DNA from: an uncultured Eubacteriales bacterium
Lineage (GTDB): Bacteria > Bacillota > Clostridia > Oscillospirales > Acutalibacteraceae
Assembly: GCA_934436505.1 (NCBI GenBank)
Contig: CAKSAP010000001.1
Location: 810,227-874,226 of the forward strand
DNA length: 64,000 bases
Direction of reading: 5' to 3'
Of this stretch, positions 16,681-25,202 are shown one piece after another. Each line of letters opens with the position of its first letter. Within the stretch, counting starts at the first letter, position 1. Below the pieces are notes generated by a model that saw nothing but the letters and a program-made list of their open reading frames with translations, ran no database searches and was not told the origin of the DNA. Both the position numbers and the translations under genes were made by a program.

Positions 16681-17526
16681 ATGAAAACAGGCGTTATAGA
16701 TGTCGGCGGGGGAATGAGAGGAATTTACGGGACAGGCGTTTTTGACTACTGTCTTGACAAAGGTATAAATTTCGGCTACGGTATCGGAATTTCGGCAGGA
16801 AGTGCTAATTTGGCTTCGTATGTCGGCGGACAAAGGGGTCGAAACTATGTGTTCTACCGTGATTATTCGGCACGAAAGGAGTATATGGGGCTCGGCGAGC
16901 TTTTGCACCACCATTCGTTCTTAAATCTCGACTATATTTACAGTACGCTGAGCAATTCCGACGGTGAAAATCCGCTGAATTACGACGGTATTATGAAAAA
17001 TCCTATGGAGTGGTATGTCGCAGGCACCAACGCAATAACGGGCGAGGCTCGGTATTTTGACCGAAACGATATTAAGCGAGACGATTACAGTATATTAAAG
17101 GCTTCGAGCGCAATTCCCGTTGTGTGCGAGCCGCAGTATATTGACAACGTTCCGTACTTTGACGGCGCATTGGGAAATCCCGTTCCCGTCAAAAAGGCGT
17201 TCGAGGACGGCTGCGATAAGCTCGTGCTCATTTTGACAAAGCCGGAGTCCTTAATTCAGACGCCCGACAATGAAAAAATACTTGCAAGAATGTTCCAAAG
17301 CAAATACCCGAAAGCCGCACGTCAGCTTGAATTGAGGGCGGAACGCTACAATGAGGGTGTGGCGTTGGCTCAGGAGTATGCAAAGGACGGCAAGGCGATT
17401 ATCATTTCGCCCGACGATACCTGCGGAGTTGACACGCTTGTAAAGAACAAATCGTCCTTGCAAAAATTATACGAAAAAGGGTACAGCGACGCAGAAAAAA
17501 TATCATCGTTTTTATCAGAAAATTAA
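16681..17526 (+). CDS. Patatin-like phospholipase
   Basis: The protein has 281 residues. It has the oxyanion-hole glycine motif GGGMRG near the N-terminus, the nucleophile elbow GISAGS (Ser38) and the catalytic dyad Asp in FDGALGNP (Asp161). This matches bacterial patatin-like acyl hydrolases of the YjjU type. There is no signal peptide, so a cytosolic lipase or esterase acting on membrane lipids is likely. A TTAGGAG site lies just upstream. It stands alone with its own terminator. Confidence 0.9.
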   Translation: MKTGVIDVGGGMRGIYGTGVFDYCLDKGINFGYGIGISAGSANLASYVGGQRGRNYVFYRDYSARKEYMGLGELLHHHSFLNLDYIYSTLSNSDGENPLNYDGIMKNPMEWYVAGTNAITGEARYFDRNDIKRDDYSILKASSAIPVVCEPQYIDNVPYFDGALGNPVPVKKAFEDGCDKLVLILTKPESLIQTPDNEKILARMFQSKYPKAARQLELRAERYNEGVALAQEYAKDGKAIIISPDDTCGVDTLVKNKSSLQKLYEKGYSDAEKISSFLSEN

Positions 17527-17570
17527 ATAATTAAACATAAAAGCAACAATAATAAGTAAATAAAATGAAC

Positions 17571-17610
17571 AAACCGCAGTGAGGCTGAGCCAAAGCTGCG
17601 GTTTTTGTTT
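17571..17610 (+). terminator. Terminator of the patatin gene
   Basis: A 9-bp stem AAACCGCAG/CTGCGGTTT (17571-17579 with 17596-17604) is followed by a T-rich tail. Confidence 0.8.
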
Positions 17611-17639
17611 TATAGGAAATTGAATGAAATATCATACCG

Positions 17640-17960
17640 TAGGGATTTTATAAAATCATATAAAATCAACCTCACAATCCCTCCGCCTCACGTTCGTTCG
17701 GCACCTCCCTTTACACAAGGGAGGCTGAAATGCGGTTGTCCCTACGGATTTCATCAAATGAAAATGTTCGTAGAATAAAGCCTTCCTCTGACGAGGAAGG
17801 TGGCACGCCGCAGGCGTGACGGAAGGAGAGATAACGAGAATTTGCTGTTTATTGCTTTCTCTCCCTCAGTCATTTTTCTTCGAAAAAAGACAGCTCCCTC
17901 GTCAGAGGGAGCCTGTGTTTGTGCTAAATTTTCACTCTTCACTTTTCTCTATTCTCTGCC
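17640..17960. repeat. Palindromic intergenic repeat cluster 2
   Basis: It includes CCTCCC...GGGAGG around 17704-17727 and GCGGTTGTCCCTACGG at 17732. A perfect 20-bp palindrome lies at 17781-17800, the hairpin CACGCC/GGCGTG at 17804-17818, and the stem CTCCCTC/GAGGGAG at 17902-17920. The same modules recur at 27540-27770 and in part at 9470. It contains no believable gene. Confidence 0.75.
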
Positions 17961-17971
17961 CGTCAATATAC

Positions 17972-19213
17972 TTACCCCATAACCTTTGACTTCGGCAAAA
18001 GGATGCAATCGGTTTTGCCCTTCGGCATTTTCGTATCGCAGAACAGCGTTGCCTCCTTGACGGTGTTTTTGCCGTATTTTTCATTTATCGAAAGCATTGC
18101 TTTTTCAATTTTCTCACGCTTGATATGCTTTTCAATGTCAAAAAACATATCGAGCTGAACGGCGCAGTTGCTCTCTAACAGGTCAAACGCCCTTACGCTT
18201 ATGGCTCTGACGGGTAATTCCCTGTCATATCGCTCATCAAACAGCGAAAAGGCAAGGTCAGCTATCTCCCTTGCGTTTTGCGTGAGGAAATTCGTCTTTT
18301 TCTGAAATTGAACGCTTTTCAGCTCATTGCTTTTGACGGAAATCTGCACTCCGCCTGCCGAAAGCCTGTGCTTGCGAAGCTCACGGGAAACCTCGTGCGA
18401 CAAGCTCAAAATTACTCTGTAAATCTCGTCATTTTCCGTGATGTCGGAGACAAGGGTTATGCCTCTGCCCACGCTCTTTATTTCGGGGGTGGTTAAAAAG
18501 TCGGAAACCTCGGAATTTTCATATCCGTTGGCGCATTTCCACAGCAGCTCGCCGTTTTTGCCCAAAAGGGAAACAAGCGTATCGACGGGCGTTTTTGCAA
18601 TATCGCCTATGGTTAAAATCCCGTATCTTTTGAGCGTTTTGTATGTGCTTCTGCCGACCCACAGCATATCGCAGGCAGGCAAGCTCCAGATTTTCTCCTT
18701 AAATTCACTTTTTCTGATAACGGTTATGGCGTCGGGCTTTTTCATATCGCTTCCGAGTTTTGCAAAGGTCTTGTTGAACGAAACGCCGACCGACAGCGTT
18801 ATGCCAAGCTCCTTTTTCACACGTTCTTTTATTTTATATGCAATCTCCCTGTCCGAGCCGAAGAGCCTTTCGCTCGCCGTAACATCAAGCCAACACTCGT
18901 CCATACCGAACGGCTCTATCATATCGGTAAAATCGTAATAAATCCGCCTTGCCGCCTTGCCGTACTTTACATATTCGTCAAAATGAGGCTCTAAAACTAT
19001 CAAATCACGGCATTTATTTTTAGCCTGCCAAATGACATCGCCCGTTTTAACGCCGTATTTTTTCGCCGCTTCGCTTTTGGCAAGCACAATTCCGTGCCTG
19101 TCCTCCGCCTTGCCGCAAACCGCAACGGGCTTGCCTTTCAATTCGGGGTTGAGAGCAGTCTCCACAGAGGCGTAAAAGTTATTCAAATCACAATGTAAAA
19201 TCGAGCGTTCCGT
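17972..19213 (-). CDS. dinB: DNA polymerase IV (Y family) with apparent ACG start
   Basis: From the ACG at 19213 the protein would have 413 residues, beginning xERSILHCDLNNFYASVE, where the Asp of HCD is the first catalytic metal ligand. The second acidic site is in MDECWLDV. Later motifs include SVGVSFNKTFAKLGSDM (thumb) and a little-finger domain to the end. The first ATG downstream (19186) would remove the HCD Asp. A GGGGG tract lies 7-8 nt before ACG, where the family normally has ATG. DinB performs error-prone lesion bypass. The gene may be poorly translated or inactive. Confidence 0.85.
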   Translation of the reverse strand, partial: TERSILHCDLNNFYASVETALNPELKGKPVAVCGKAEDRHGIVLAKSEAAKKYGVKTGDVIWQAKNKCRDLIVLEPHFDEYVKYGKAARRIYYDFTDMIEPFGMDECWLDVTASERLFGSDREIAYKIKERVKKELGITLSVGVSFNKTFAKLGSDMKKPDAITVIRKSEFKEKIWSLPACDMLWVGRSTYKTLKRYGILTIGDIAKTPVDTLVSLLGKNGELLWKCANGYENSEVSDFLTTPEIKSVGRGITLVSDITENDEIYRVILSLSHEVSRELRKHRLSAGGVQISVKSNELKSVQFQKKTNFLTQNAREIADLAFSLFDERYDRELPVRAISVRAFDLLESNCAVQLDMFFDIEKHIKREKIEKAMLSINEKYGKNTVKEATLFCDTKMPKGKTDCILLPKSKVMG

Positions 19214-19283
19214 AAAACTGCCCCCTTTGTTTAATCGGTAAGCATATTTTAGCAGAACATTTGTTCGCTGTCAACACATAAAA

Positions 19284-19316
19284 TATGGCAATGCACAAAT
19301 AAATGTACATTGCCGT
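19284..19316 (-). terminator. Hairpin after lemA on the minus strand
   Basis: An 11-bp stem with one G-T pair (19287-19297 with 19304-19314) lies just beyond the lemA stop. On the minus strand it is followed by ATATTTTATG. Confidence 0.6.
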
Positions 19317-19321
19317 TTATT

Positions 19322-19867
19322 TTAGGAATTGAAGTCCATTTTAACGTCGCTTCTCTTTTCGTCATCCGCTTGGAAAAATTCCTCAGCCTTTGCGCCGATT
19401 GAATTTGCGACGATAGACGACGGGAATTTAACAATAAGCTGATTGTAATACGAAACATTTGCGTTGTAAACCCGTCTTGATGCCGAAAGGTGTTCCTCGA
19501 CGTCCGCAACGGTAATTTGAAGCTGCTTGAAGTTTTCGCTTGAACGAAGCTCAGGATAAGCCTCGGCAACCATATTGATAGCGTGTGCGGTTTCGTTGAG
19601 CTTTGCGTTAATTTCCGAGCACTCTGCAACGCTCATACCCTTACGCATTTTAATAGTTTCGATAATCGTAAATTTCTCGTGATTTGCATAAGCCTTTGTA
19701 ATATCAAGCAGCTTTGTCAAAATGTCGAAGCGTTTCGTCAGGGCAATGTCGATACCCGAGCGAGCTTCGGCGATTTTAACCTGCGTTGTCTTGATTTTGT
19801 TCATAACGCTTATGTACCAAGCTATCACAAGCACAAGGATAACTGCCAAGATTATTCCAAAAGTCAT
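19322..19867 (-). CDS. lemA: LemA family membrane protein
   Basis: The protein has 181 residues from the ATG at 19867, which has AGGAG 8 nt before it; a GTG further upstream overlaps that site and is unlikely. One N-terminal membrane helix (about 3-22) is followed by a helical bundle with KIKTTQVKIAEARSGIDIAL and the family signature around YPELRSSENFKQLQ. The end has YNQLIVKFPSSIVA. LemA proteins have a coiled extracytoplasmic or cytosolic bundle of unknown role. The gene pairs with the DUF3137 gene upstream, a frequent arrangement. Confidence 0.9.
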   Translation of the reverse strand: MTFGIILAVILVLVIAWYISVMNKIKTTQVKIAEARSGIDIALTKRFDILTKLLDITKAYANHEKFTIIETIKMRKGMSVAECSEINAKLNETAHAINMVAEAYPELRSSENFKQLQITVADVEEHLSASRRVYNANVSYYNQLIVKFPSSIVANSIGAKAEEFFQADDEKRSDVKMDFNS

Positions 19868-19930
19868 ATTAACCACTCCTATATTATGTTAGTTTTATTT
19901 TAATATATAGCTTTATATTTTGCAAGAATT

Positions 19931-20839
19931 TTATTTTTTATATACCTTTCTGTCGAGATTCAGCTCATCAACAAAGCGAGTTATAATGCTCACATCATAC
20001 GAAATATCCGAAATTGCGGACTCAACGTCGATAGGTCTGAAAATCGGCGGCTCAAAGGCGTCTCGGCGGTTATTTACGCCGATATGAAGCTGATTTCTGC
20101 AAAAGCAGAATATCAATGCGCCGTTTGTCTTTTCACGAAGCTCTGTCATTGAGTCCATAATGTGCGGAGTAATAATGTAAAAAGCCTCTTGCTCATTGTT
20201 GGTGTAGGACTCAAACGTCTTGTTGAATTCAATGTTTTCAAATCGGATTTTCTCAAATTCCTTTGAAAACAGGCTCTTTCTGTGGTCGGCATAGTTAAAG
20301 CTTTTGTCGTGAACTAAAAGGTCGCAGTCAAAATTTTTGTTGAAGTCAAAAATCATCCATCTGCCCTTGAAATAGGTTACAGAGGTTTTCTGCCGTCCCG
20401 TGTAATGCTCCTCGCTGATTGTAACGTCGGATTGGGAAAAGGCGATGTTCTTATATTCCCCACGGAGAAAATCGTTTGAGGAATAGGTGTTGCCCATTTT
20501 CATCATACGGGTATTTTTTATTGCCGAAACAGGTATTCCGTAGTCCGAATTAAATTCCTTGATGTCAAAGTATCGCTCGAAAACCGTCCTTACAATAACC
20601 TCGTTGTAAAGCTTTTTGTAAACTCTTTTCTTTTTGTTTATCGTAGAGCCGAAAATTAAGCCTATAAACACATATCCGCCGCCAATGATAAATTGAGCAA
20701 ATTCAAATATATCAGGCTCTATAAAAAACAGCAGGAACGACAGCGATACGATTACAATAATAAACACAACCGAATTTCGCAGGGATTTCCTCAGCTTTTC
20801 AAGTCGGTCAAGGCTTTCCGCAATTCTTTTGGCGTCCAA
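19931..20839 (-). CDS. DUF3137 domain membrane protein
   Basis: The protein has 302 residues from the TTG at 20839, preceded by GGGGTGATTTA; the frame extends 11 codons further to an ATG but that would pass through the ribosome binding site. A soluble start is followed by two hydrophobic helices (about 27-45 and 55-75) and a cytosolic domain of about 220 residues with YFKGRWMIFDFNKNF. DUF3137 proteins commonly accompany LemA. Function is unknown. Confidence 0.75.
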   Translation of the reverse strand: MDAKRIAESLDRLEKLRKSLRNSVVFIIVIVSLSFLLFFIEPDIFEFAQFIIGGGYVFIGLIFGSTINKKKRVYKKLYNEVIVRTVFERYFDIKEFNSDYGIPVSAIKNTRMMKMGNTYSSNDFLRGEYKNIAFSQSDVTISEEHYTGRQKTSVTYFKGRWMIFDFNKNFDCDLLVHDKSFNYADHRKSLFSKEFEKIRFENIEFNKTFESYTNNEQEAFYIITPHIMDSMTELREKTNGALIFCFCRNQLHIGVNNRRDAFEPPIFRPIDVESAISDISYDVSIITRFVDELNLDRKVYKK

Positions 20840-20855
20840 TAAATCACCCCATCTC

Positions 20856-20890
20856 AAAAAAACAGGCAACAAAGCATTGCCCTGTTGCCT
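20856..20890 (-). terminator. Terminator of the liv operon
   Basis: On the minus strand an 8-bp stem (20883-20890 with 20864-20871) is followed by a long T run (20856-20862). It separates the phosphoribosyltransferase gene from DUF3137. Confidence 0.75.
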
Positions 20891-20924
20891 TAATTATACT
20901 ATGAGATTTTTTCTAATACAACAA

Positions 20925-21476
20925 TTATTTCGTTGTACCGTCGGAGTTGAACAAGGGGAGGGGCTCAAGATAAATAATATCATCTCTGTTTGCAGCGTCG
21001 CCCTCTGCCAAAATTGCCATTTTGCCGACTACCTTACCGCCTGCCTGCTCAACGAGATTTTCAACCGCCGATATAGATCCGCCTGTGGAAATAACGTCGT
21101 CAAGAATAAGAATTCTCTTGCCCTTCATCTTAGCTGCGTCTGCTCCGTCCATATAGAGCTTCTGCTCGCCCTCGGTGGTGATTGACTTGTCAACAGTCTC
21201 AAAAACACCGTTCATATAGGCTTTCTTTTTCTTGCGGACAAGGAAATATTCATTCCTGCCCGATTGTCTTGCCATTTCGTGAATAAGCGGAATAGCCTTT
21301 GCCTCGGGTGCAACCATATAATCAAATTCGGGAGCTTTTTTGAGCAATTCCCTTGCACAAGCACAGGTAAGCTCAACGTCGCCGAAGATTACAAAAGCCG
21401 CAATCGTGAGGTTGTCGTTGATTTTGCACAGGGGTAAATCTCTCTTTACTCCTGCAACAGTCATTGGGTAAACCAT
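20925..21476 (-). CDS. Purine-type phosphoribosyltransferase
   Basis: The protein has 183 residues. The PRPP-binding motif is RILILDDVISTGGS (about 122-135), and an upstream PEAKAIPLIHEMA segment fits the adenine/xanthine phosphoribosyltransferase group. These enzymes salvage a purine base with PRPP to the nucleotide. It starts 32 bp after livF with a GAG site, so it is co-transcribed with the importer. Whether it prefers adenine or xanthine cannot be read from the sequence. Confidence 0.8.
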   Translation of the reverse strand: MVYPMTVAGVKRDLPLCKINDNLTIAAFVIFGDVELTCACARELLKKAPEFDYMVAPEAKAIPLIHEMARQSGRNEYFLVRKKKKAYMNGVFETVDKSITTEGEQKLYMDGADAAKMKGKRILILDDVISTGGSISAVENLVEQAGGKVVGKMAILAEGDAANRDDIIYLEPLPLFNSDGTTK

Positions 21477-21508
21477 ATTATCACTCTTTCATAAAATAAT
21501 AAACTGAA

Positions 21509-22219
21509 TTAACCGCCGAGATAAGCCTTTTTGACTTCCTCACTCTGAAGAAGCTCCTCGCCCGTACCCGAAAGCACGATTCTACCGTTTTCAAGGACAT
21601 AGGCTCTGTCGGAAATCGCAAGTGATTTACCTGCGTTCTGCTCAACCAAAAGAACGGTTGTACCCTCTTTGTTGAGGTCTTTAATAATTGTGAAAACCTC
21701 ATCTACAAGCAAAGGGGAAAGTCCCATTGACGGCTCGTCGAGCATAAGAAGCTTGGGACGGCTCATAAGCGCTCTGCCCATAGCAAGCATCTGCTGCTCG
21801 CCGCCCGAGAGAGTACCTGCAATCTGATTTTTACGTTCCTCAAGTCTCGGAAAACGTGCATATATTTTTTCAATATCCTCTTTAATCGCCTTTTTATCCT
21901 TTTGGATATATGCGCCCATAAGAAGATTTTGATAAACGGTAAGCTCTTGGAAAACTCGTCTGCCCTCGGGTACCTGCGACATACCGAGCGAAACTATCTT
22001 GTGGCAGGGGAGATGGGTTATCTCCTTGCCCTCAAAGCTAACCGTTCCCGCTTTCGGCGGAATAAGACCGATAACCGATTGCATGGTAGTAGTCTTACCT
22101 GCGCCGTTTGCACCGATAAGAGTTACGATTTCGCCCTCGTTTACCTCAAAATCAATACCTTTAAGAGCTTGAATTACGCCATAATATACTTCAAGACCTT
22201 TTACTTCAAGTAATGCCAT
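21509..22219 (-). CDS. livF: Branched-chain amino acid ABC transporter ATPase
   Basis: The protein has 236 residues, typical for LivF. Walker A is GANGAGKTT, the Q-loop follows, the ABC signature is LSGGEQQML, and Walker B is KLLMLDEPSMGLSP. It lacks the extra loop of LivG. It energises uptake of Leu/Ile/Val with LivG. It begins 3 bp after livG. Confidence 0.95.
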   Translation of the reverse strand: MALLEVKGLEVYYGVIQALKGIDFEVNEGEIVTLIGANGAGKTTTMQSVIGLIPPKAGTVSFEGKEITHLPCHKIVSLGMSQVPEGRRVFQELTVYQNLLMGAYIQKDKKAIKEDIEKIYARFPRLEERKNQIAGTLSGGEQQMLAMGRALMSRPKLLMLDEPSMGLSPLLVDEVFTIIKDLNKEGTTVLLVEQNAGKSLAISDRAYVLENGRIVLSGTGEELLQSEEVKKAYLGG

Positions 22220-22222
22220 AAT

Positions 22223-22993
22223 TTAACCTCCTATATAAGCTTTGATAACCTCGGGATCGCTCAAAGCCTTTTTGGTTTCGCCCTGAGCAAGAACTGTTCC
22301 GAAGTTAAGAACGGTTATTTCGTCGCAAAGACCCGAAACGAATTTCATATCGTGTTCGATAAGAAGTATCGTAAGGTCAAATTCATCACGGATATATTTA
22401 ACAATATCGACAAGCTCCTTTGTCTCGTGAGGGTTCATACCCGCAGCAGGCTCGTCAAGAAGCAAAAGCTTCGGATTTGTAGCCAACGCTCTCGCAATTT
22501 CAAGCTTTCTCTGCTTACCGTAGGGGAGATTGCACGAAAGATTGTTTCTCTCCTCATAAAGTCCGAAAACCTTGAGGATTTCCTTCGCTCTCTCTCTCAT
22601 TCTGATTTCAGAGTCAAAATGACCGGGCAAGCGAAGCATGCTGACAAAGGGATTGCACTTGAATTCGGGCTGATTGTGAAGTCCGACCATAACATTACGA
22701 ACAACGCTCATATTATTGAAAAGTCGAATGTTCTGGAATGTTCTTGCGATACCCTTATGGTTAATCTGCTCTTGTGTTTTGCCCTTTAATTCCTCGCCGT
22801 CGAGATAAAATGTGCCTGTTGTCGGCTGATAAACGCCTGTGAGCATATTGAACACGGTTGTTTTACCTGCGCCGTTAGGACCTACAAGACCGTAAAGCTG
22901 TTGCTTTTTAATTTCAATATCGAGGTCTTGAACTGCTTTAAGTCCTCCGAAAGAAATACCGAGATTTTCGGTTTTAAGCATAATATCTGCCAT
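22223..22993 (-). CDS. livG: Branched-chain amino acid ABC transporter ATPase
   Basis: The protein has 256 residues from the ATG at 22993, preceded by GGAGGGCAAATA; upstream codons overlap livM and are not needed. Walker A is GPNGAGKTT, the signature is the LivG form LPYGKQRKLEIARAL, and Walker B is KLLLLDEPAAGMNP. The characteristic C-terminal IEHDMKFV is present. It forms the heterodimeric motor with LivF. Confidence 0.95.
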   Translation of the reverse strand: MADIMLKTENLGISFGGLKAVQDLDIEIKKQQLYGLVGPNGAGKTTVFNMLTGVYQPTTGTFYLDGEELKGKTQEQINHKGIARTFQNIRLFNNMSVVRNVMVGLHNQPEFKCNPFVSMLRLPGHFDSEIRMRERAKEILKVFGLYEERNNLSCNLPYGKQRKLEIARALATNPKLLLLDEPAAGMNPHETKELVDIVKYIRDEFDLTILLIEHDMKFVSGLCDEITVLNFGTVLAQGETKKALSDPEVIKAYIGG

Positions 22994-22994
22994 A

Positions 22995-24149
22995 TTATTT
23001 GCCCTCCTTCGTAGGTTTGTCGGGGTCGCTGAACTCTCCGTCCTGCTTTTTAACGTCAATGGAAAGAAGCTCATCCATTCTTATCTTCGACTCAATTCTG
23101 TTCCAAGCAACATCGTCGTCAACAATGGTTGACTCTTTTTTCTTGAAGAGCTTAGCCGAAAGATTTTTGAAGTTAAGCTTATCCTTAATGGGCTTGAGAG
23201 CCGGTGCGTTGTTGAAAATAACGATTGCAATAAGGATAATCGCATATACAAGAAGCCTTACTGCCGCAAGGTCGCCCGAAAGGTTGTTCTGAAGCAGGAA
23301 GTTGATATATGTGATAACCGTCGCAGCGATAATCGAGCCGCTTATCGAGCCGATACCGCCGATAACAACCATAACAAGAATTTCAATCGAATAGTTATAG
23401 TCGAATGCGGAATAGAGGATAGGTGTATAGTAATGTCCGTAAATAACGCCTGCAACACCTGCAAAGAATGCGGAAATAACGAATACGAAGAGCTTGTAAT
23501 ATGTAACGTTGATGCCCATAGCCTTTGCCGCAATTTCATTGTCTCTGATAGCGGTTATTGCTCTGCCGTGCTTTGAACGGATAAGGTTCTGAATAAGGAA
23601 AAGCACAACGAGCACGAGTATAAACGCAACGATATAAAGCGTTGAGGACTGAAGTTTGATTTTATCGGTTTTAAGTCCCATTGCACCGCCGAAGAGGCTC
23701 AGGTTTTTGAAAACGTTTCTGACAATTTCTCCGAAAGCAAGCGTAACAATCGCAAGATAGTCGCCTTTAAGTCTCAATGCGGGAAGTCCGATTATAAAGC
23801 CGAAAACAGCCGCCAAAAGTCCGCCGACAACAAGCGAAATAAAGAAGCAGACAAGCGAATTGTCAATGTAATTGTGCAAGAAAATCGAAAAATATGAGCC
23901 GAGATATGCGCCTACGCACATAAAGCCTGCGTGACCGAGCGAAAGCTCGCCGAGGAAGCCTACAACGAGGTTAAGCGAAACCGCAAGGATAATGCTGTAT
24001 GCGATTTTCGGAAGAAGATTTACTGCCGAACGGCTGAGAACTCCCGTTGAGCTTAAAATAATCATAAGCACAAGGAAAGCCGCAACTCCGATATAGTTAA
24101 AGCAGTATTTGAGCTTGAAGGTCTTTTTTACATTTGCAACGTATCCCAT
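22995..24149 (-). CDS. livM: Branched-chain amino acid ABC transporter permease
   Basis: The protein has 384 residues, with about ten hydrophobic helices and the LivM coupling motif ITAIRDNEIAAKAMGIN. The EAA-like segment GVIYGHYYTPILYSA comes later. The C-terminus is charged and longer than usual (about 60 residues). Its start codon coincides with the end of livH. Confidence 0.92.
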   Translation of the reverse strand: MGYVANVKKTFKLKYCFNYIGVAAFLVLMIILSSTGVLSRSAVNLLPKIAYSIILAVSLNLVVGFLGELSLGHAGFMCVGAYLGSYFSIFLHNYIDNSLVCFFISLVVGGLLAAVFGFIIGLPALRLKGDYLAIVTLAFGEIVRNVFKNLSLFGGAMGLKTDKIKLQSSTLYIVAFILVLVVLFLIQNLIRSKHGRAITAIRDNEIAAKAMGINVTYYKLFVFVISAFFAGVAGVIYGHYYTPILYSAFDYNYSIEILVMVVIGGIGSISGSIIAATVITYINFLLQNNLSGDLAAVRLLVYAIILIAIVIFNNAPALKPIKDKLNFKNLSAKLFKKKESTIVDDDVAWNRIESKIRMDELLSIDVKKQDGEFSDPDKPTKEGK

Positions 24150-25021
24150 TATACCTTCTCCCTTCTGCGTTTGCCGAGCAAGCCTACGGGCTTAACAAGC
24201 AAAATCACGATAAGTAAGCAAAATTCAATCGCCGTTGTGTAAGCTTCAACCGTCGGATTGTTCTTGCATATCTGCTCAATCATTCCGAGCAAAATTCCGC
24301 CGAGCATAGCACCGGGGATAGAGCCGATACCGCCGATAACTGCGGCTGTGAAAGCCTTGATACCGGGCATTGCACCCAAGGTCGGAGTAACCGACGGAAT
24401 ACGAATAATATAGAAAAGGCTTGCGAAGGCAGCCAAAGCCGAGCCTATTGCAAAGGTCAGCATAATTATCTTGTCAACATTAACGCCCATAAGACGAGCC
24501 GCACCGCTGTCCTCTGAAACCGCAAGCATAGCTCTGCCTGTTCTTGTTTTCTTAACGAACAGTGTAAGACCAATCATAATTATCGCACCGACAACAAGTG
24601 TAAGAATTGTGCCGACGCTGATTTCAGAGCCTAAAATATGAACGGTTTTGAAGTTTGCAACAGTGAATGCTATTGAGGTCGAGCCGTAAATCAGCTGTGC
24701 AATGCCTTGAAGAAGATTGCTCACGCCGATAGCGGTAATCAAGACCGCAAGGGGAGAAGCGCCTCTCAGGGGCTTATAAGCAAATTTTTCAATAACAATT
24801 CCCATTACCGTACAAACAACAATCGCAACCGCCATTGCTATAAACGGATTTGTATTGAGCGCCATTGTTGAATAGATAGCATACGCACCGACCATTATAA
24901 CATCTCCGTGCGCAAAGTTCAACATCTTGGCAATACCGTAAACCATAGTATATCCGAGCGCAATAAGTGCATAAACAGCACCTAAGCTGAGCCCGTCCAA
25001 TAATATACTCATATAATTCAC
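24149..25021 (-). CDS. livH: Branched-chain amino acid ABC transporter permease
   Basis: The protein has 290 residues starting with NYMSILLDGLSLGAVYALIA, the usual LivH start, and with LGYTMVYGIAKMLNFAHGD. Eight or so hydrophobic helices and the coupling segment RLMGVNVDKII are present. The start is GTG at 25021, or ATG at 25012; spacing from the AAAGG site fits either. It pairs with LivM as the channel. Confidence 0.92.
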   Translation of the reverse strand: MNYMSILLDGLSLGAVYALIALGYTMVYGIAKMLNFAHGDVIMVGAYAIYSTMALNTNPFIAMAVAIVVCTVMGIVIEKFAYKPLRGASPLAVLITAIGVSNLLQGIAQLIYGSTSIAFTVANFKTVHILGSEISVGTILTLVVGAIIMIGLTLFVKKTRTGRAMLAVSEDSGAARLMGVNVDKIIMLTFAIGSALAAFASLFYIIRIPSVTPTLGAMPGIKAFTAAVIGGIGSIPGAMLGGILLGMIEQICKNNPTVEAYTTAIEFCLLIVILLVKPVGLLGKRRREKV

Positions 25022-25134
25022 ATAGCCTTTCTGCTACAAGGTATATCACTTGCCCGAGTGTAGCCGTCAAGGGCGTGATTTTAGCCGATTTTCGCAGAAA
25101 AGCCGTGTTTTACAGCTCTCCTAAAAATCGCTGA

Positions 25135-25166
25135 AGTCGGAGAAGATATAATAATCTCCTCCGACT
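25135..25166 (-). terminator. Intra-operon hairpin between livJ and livH
   Basis: A 12-bp stem (25135-25146 with 25155-25166) with an 8-nt loop lies after livJ and is followed by a short T run on the minus strand. It probably lowers transcription of the permease genes or protects livJ mRNA. Confidence 0.65.
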
Positions 25167-25202
25167 GCTTTAATGAGTTTTTGCTGTTTAGTCAAGAAAC
25201 AA

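Noticed and set aside
23000..23074. Longer livG start at 23074
   Set aside because: It overlaps livM, and the ATG at 22993 has a strong GGAGG site and fits family length.
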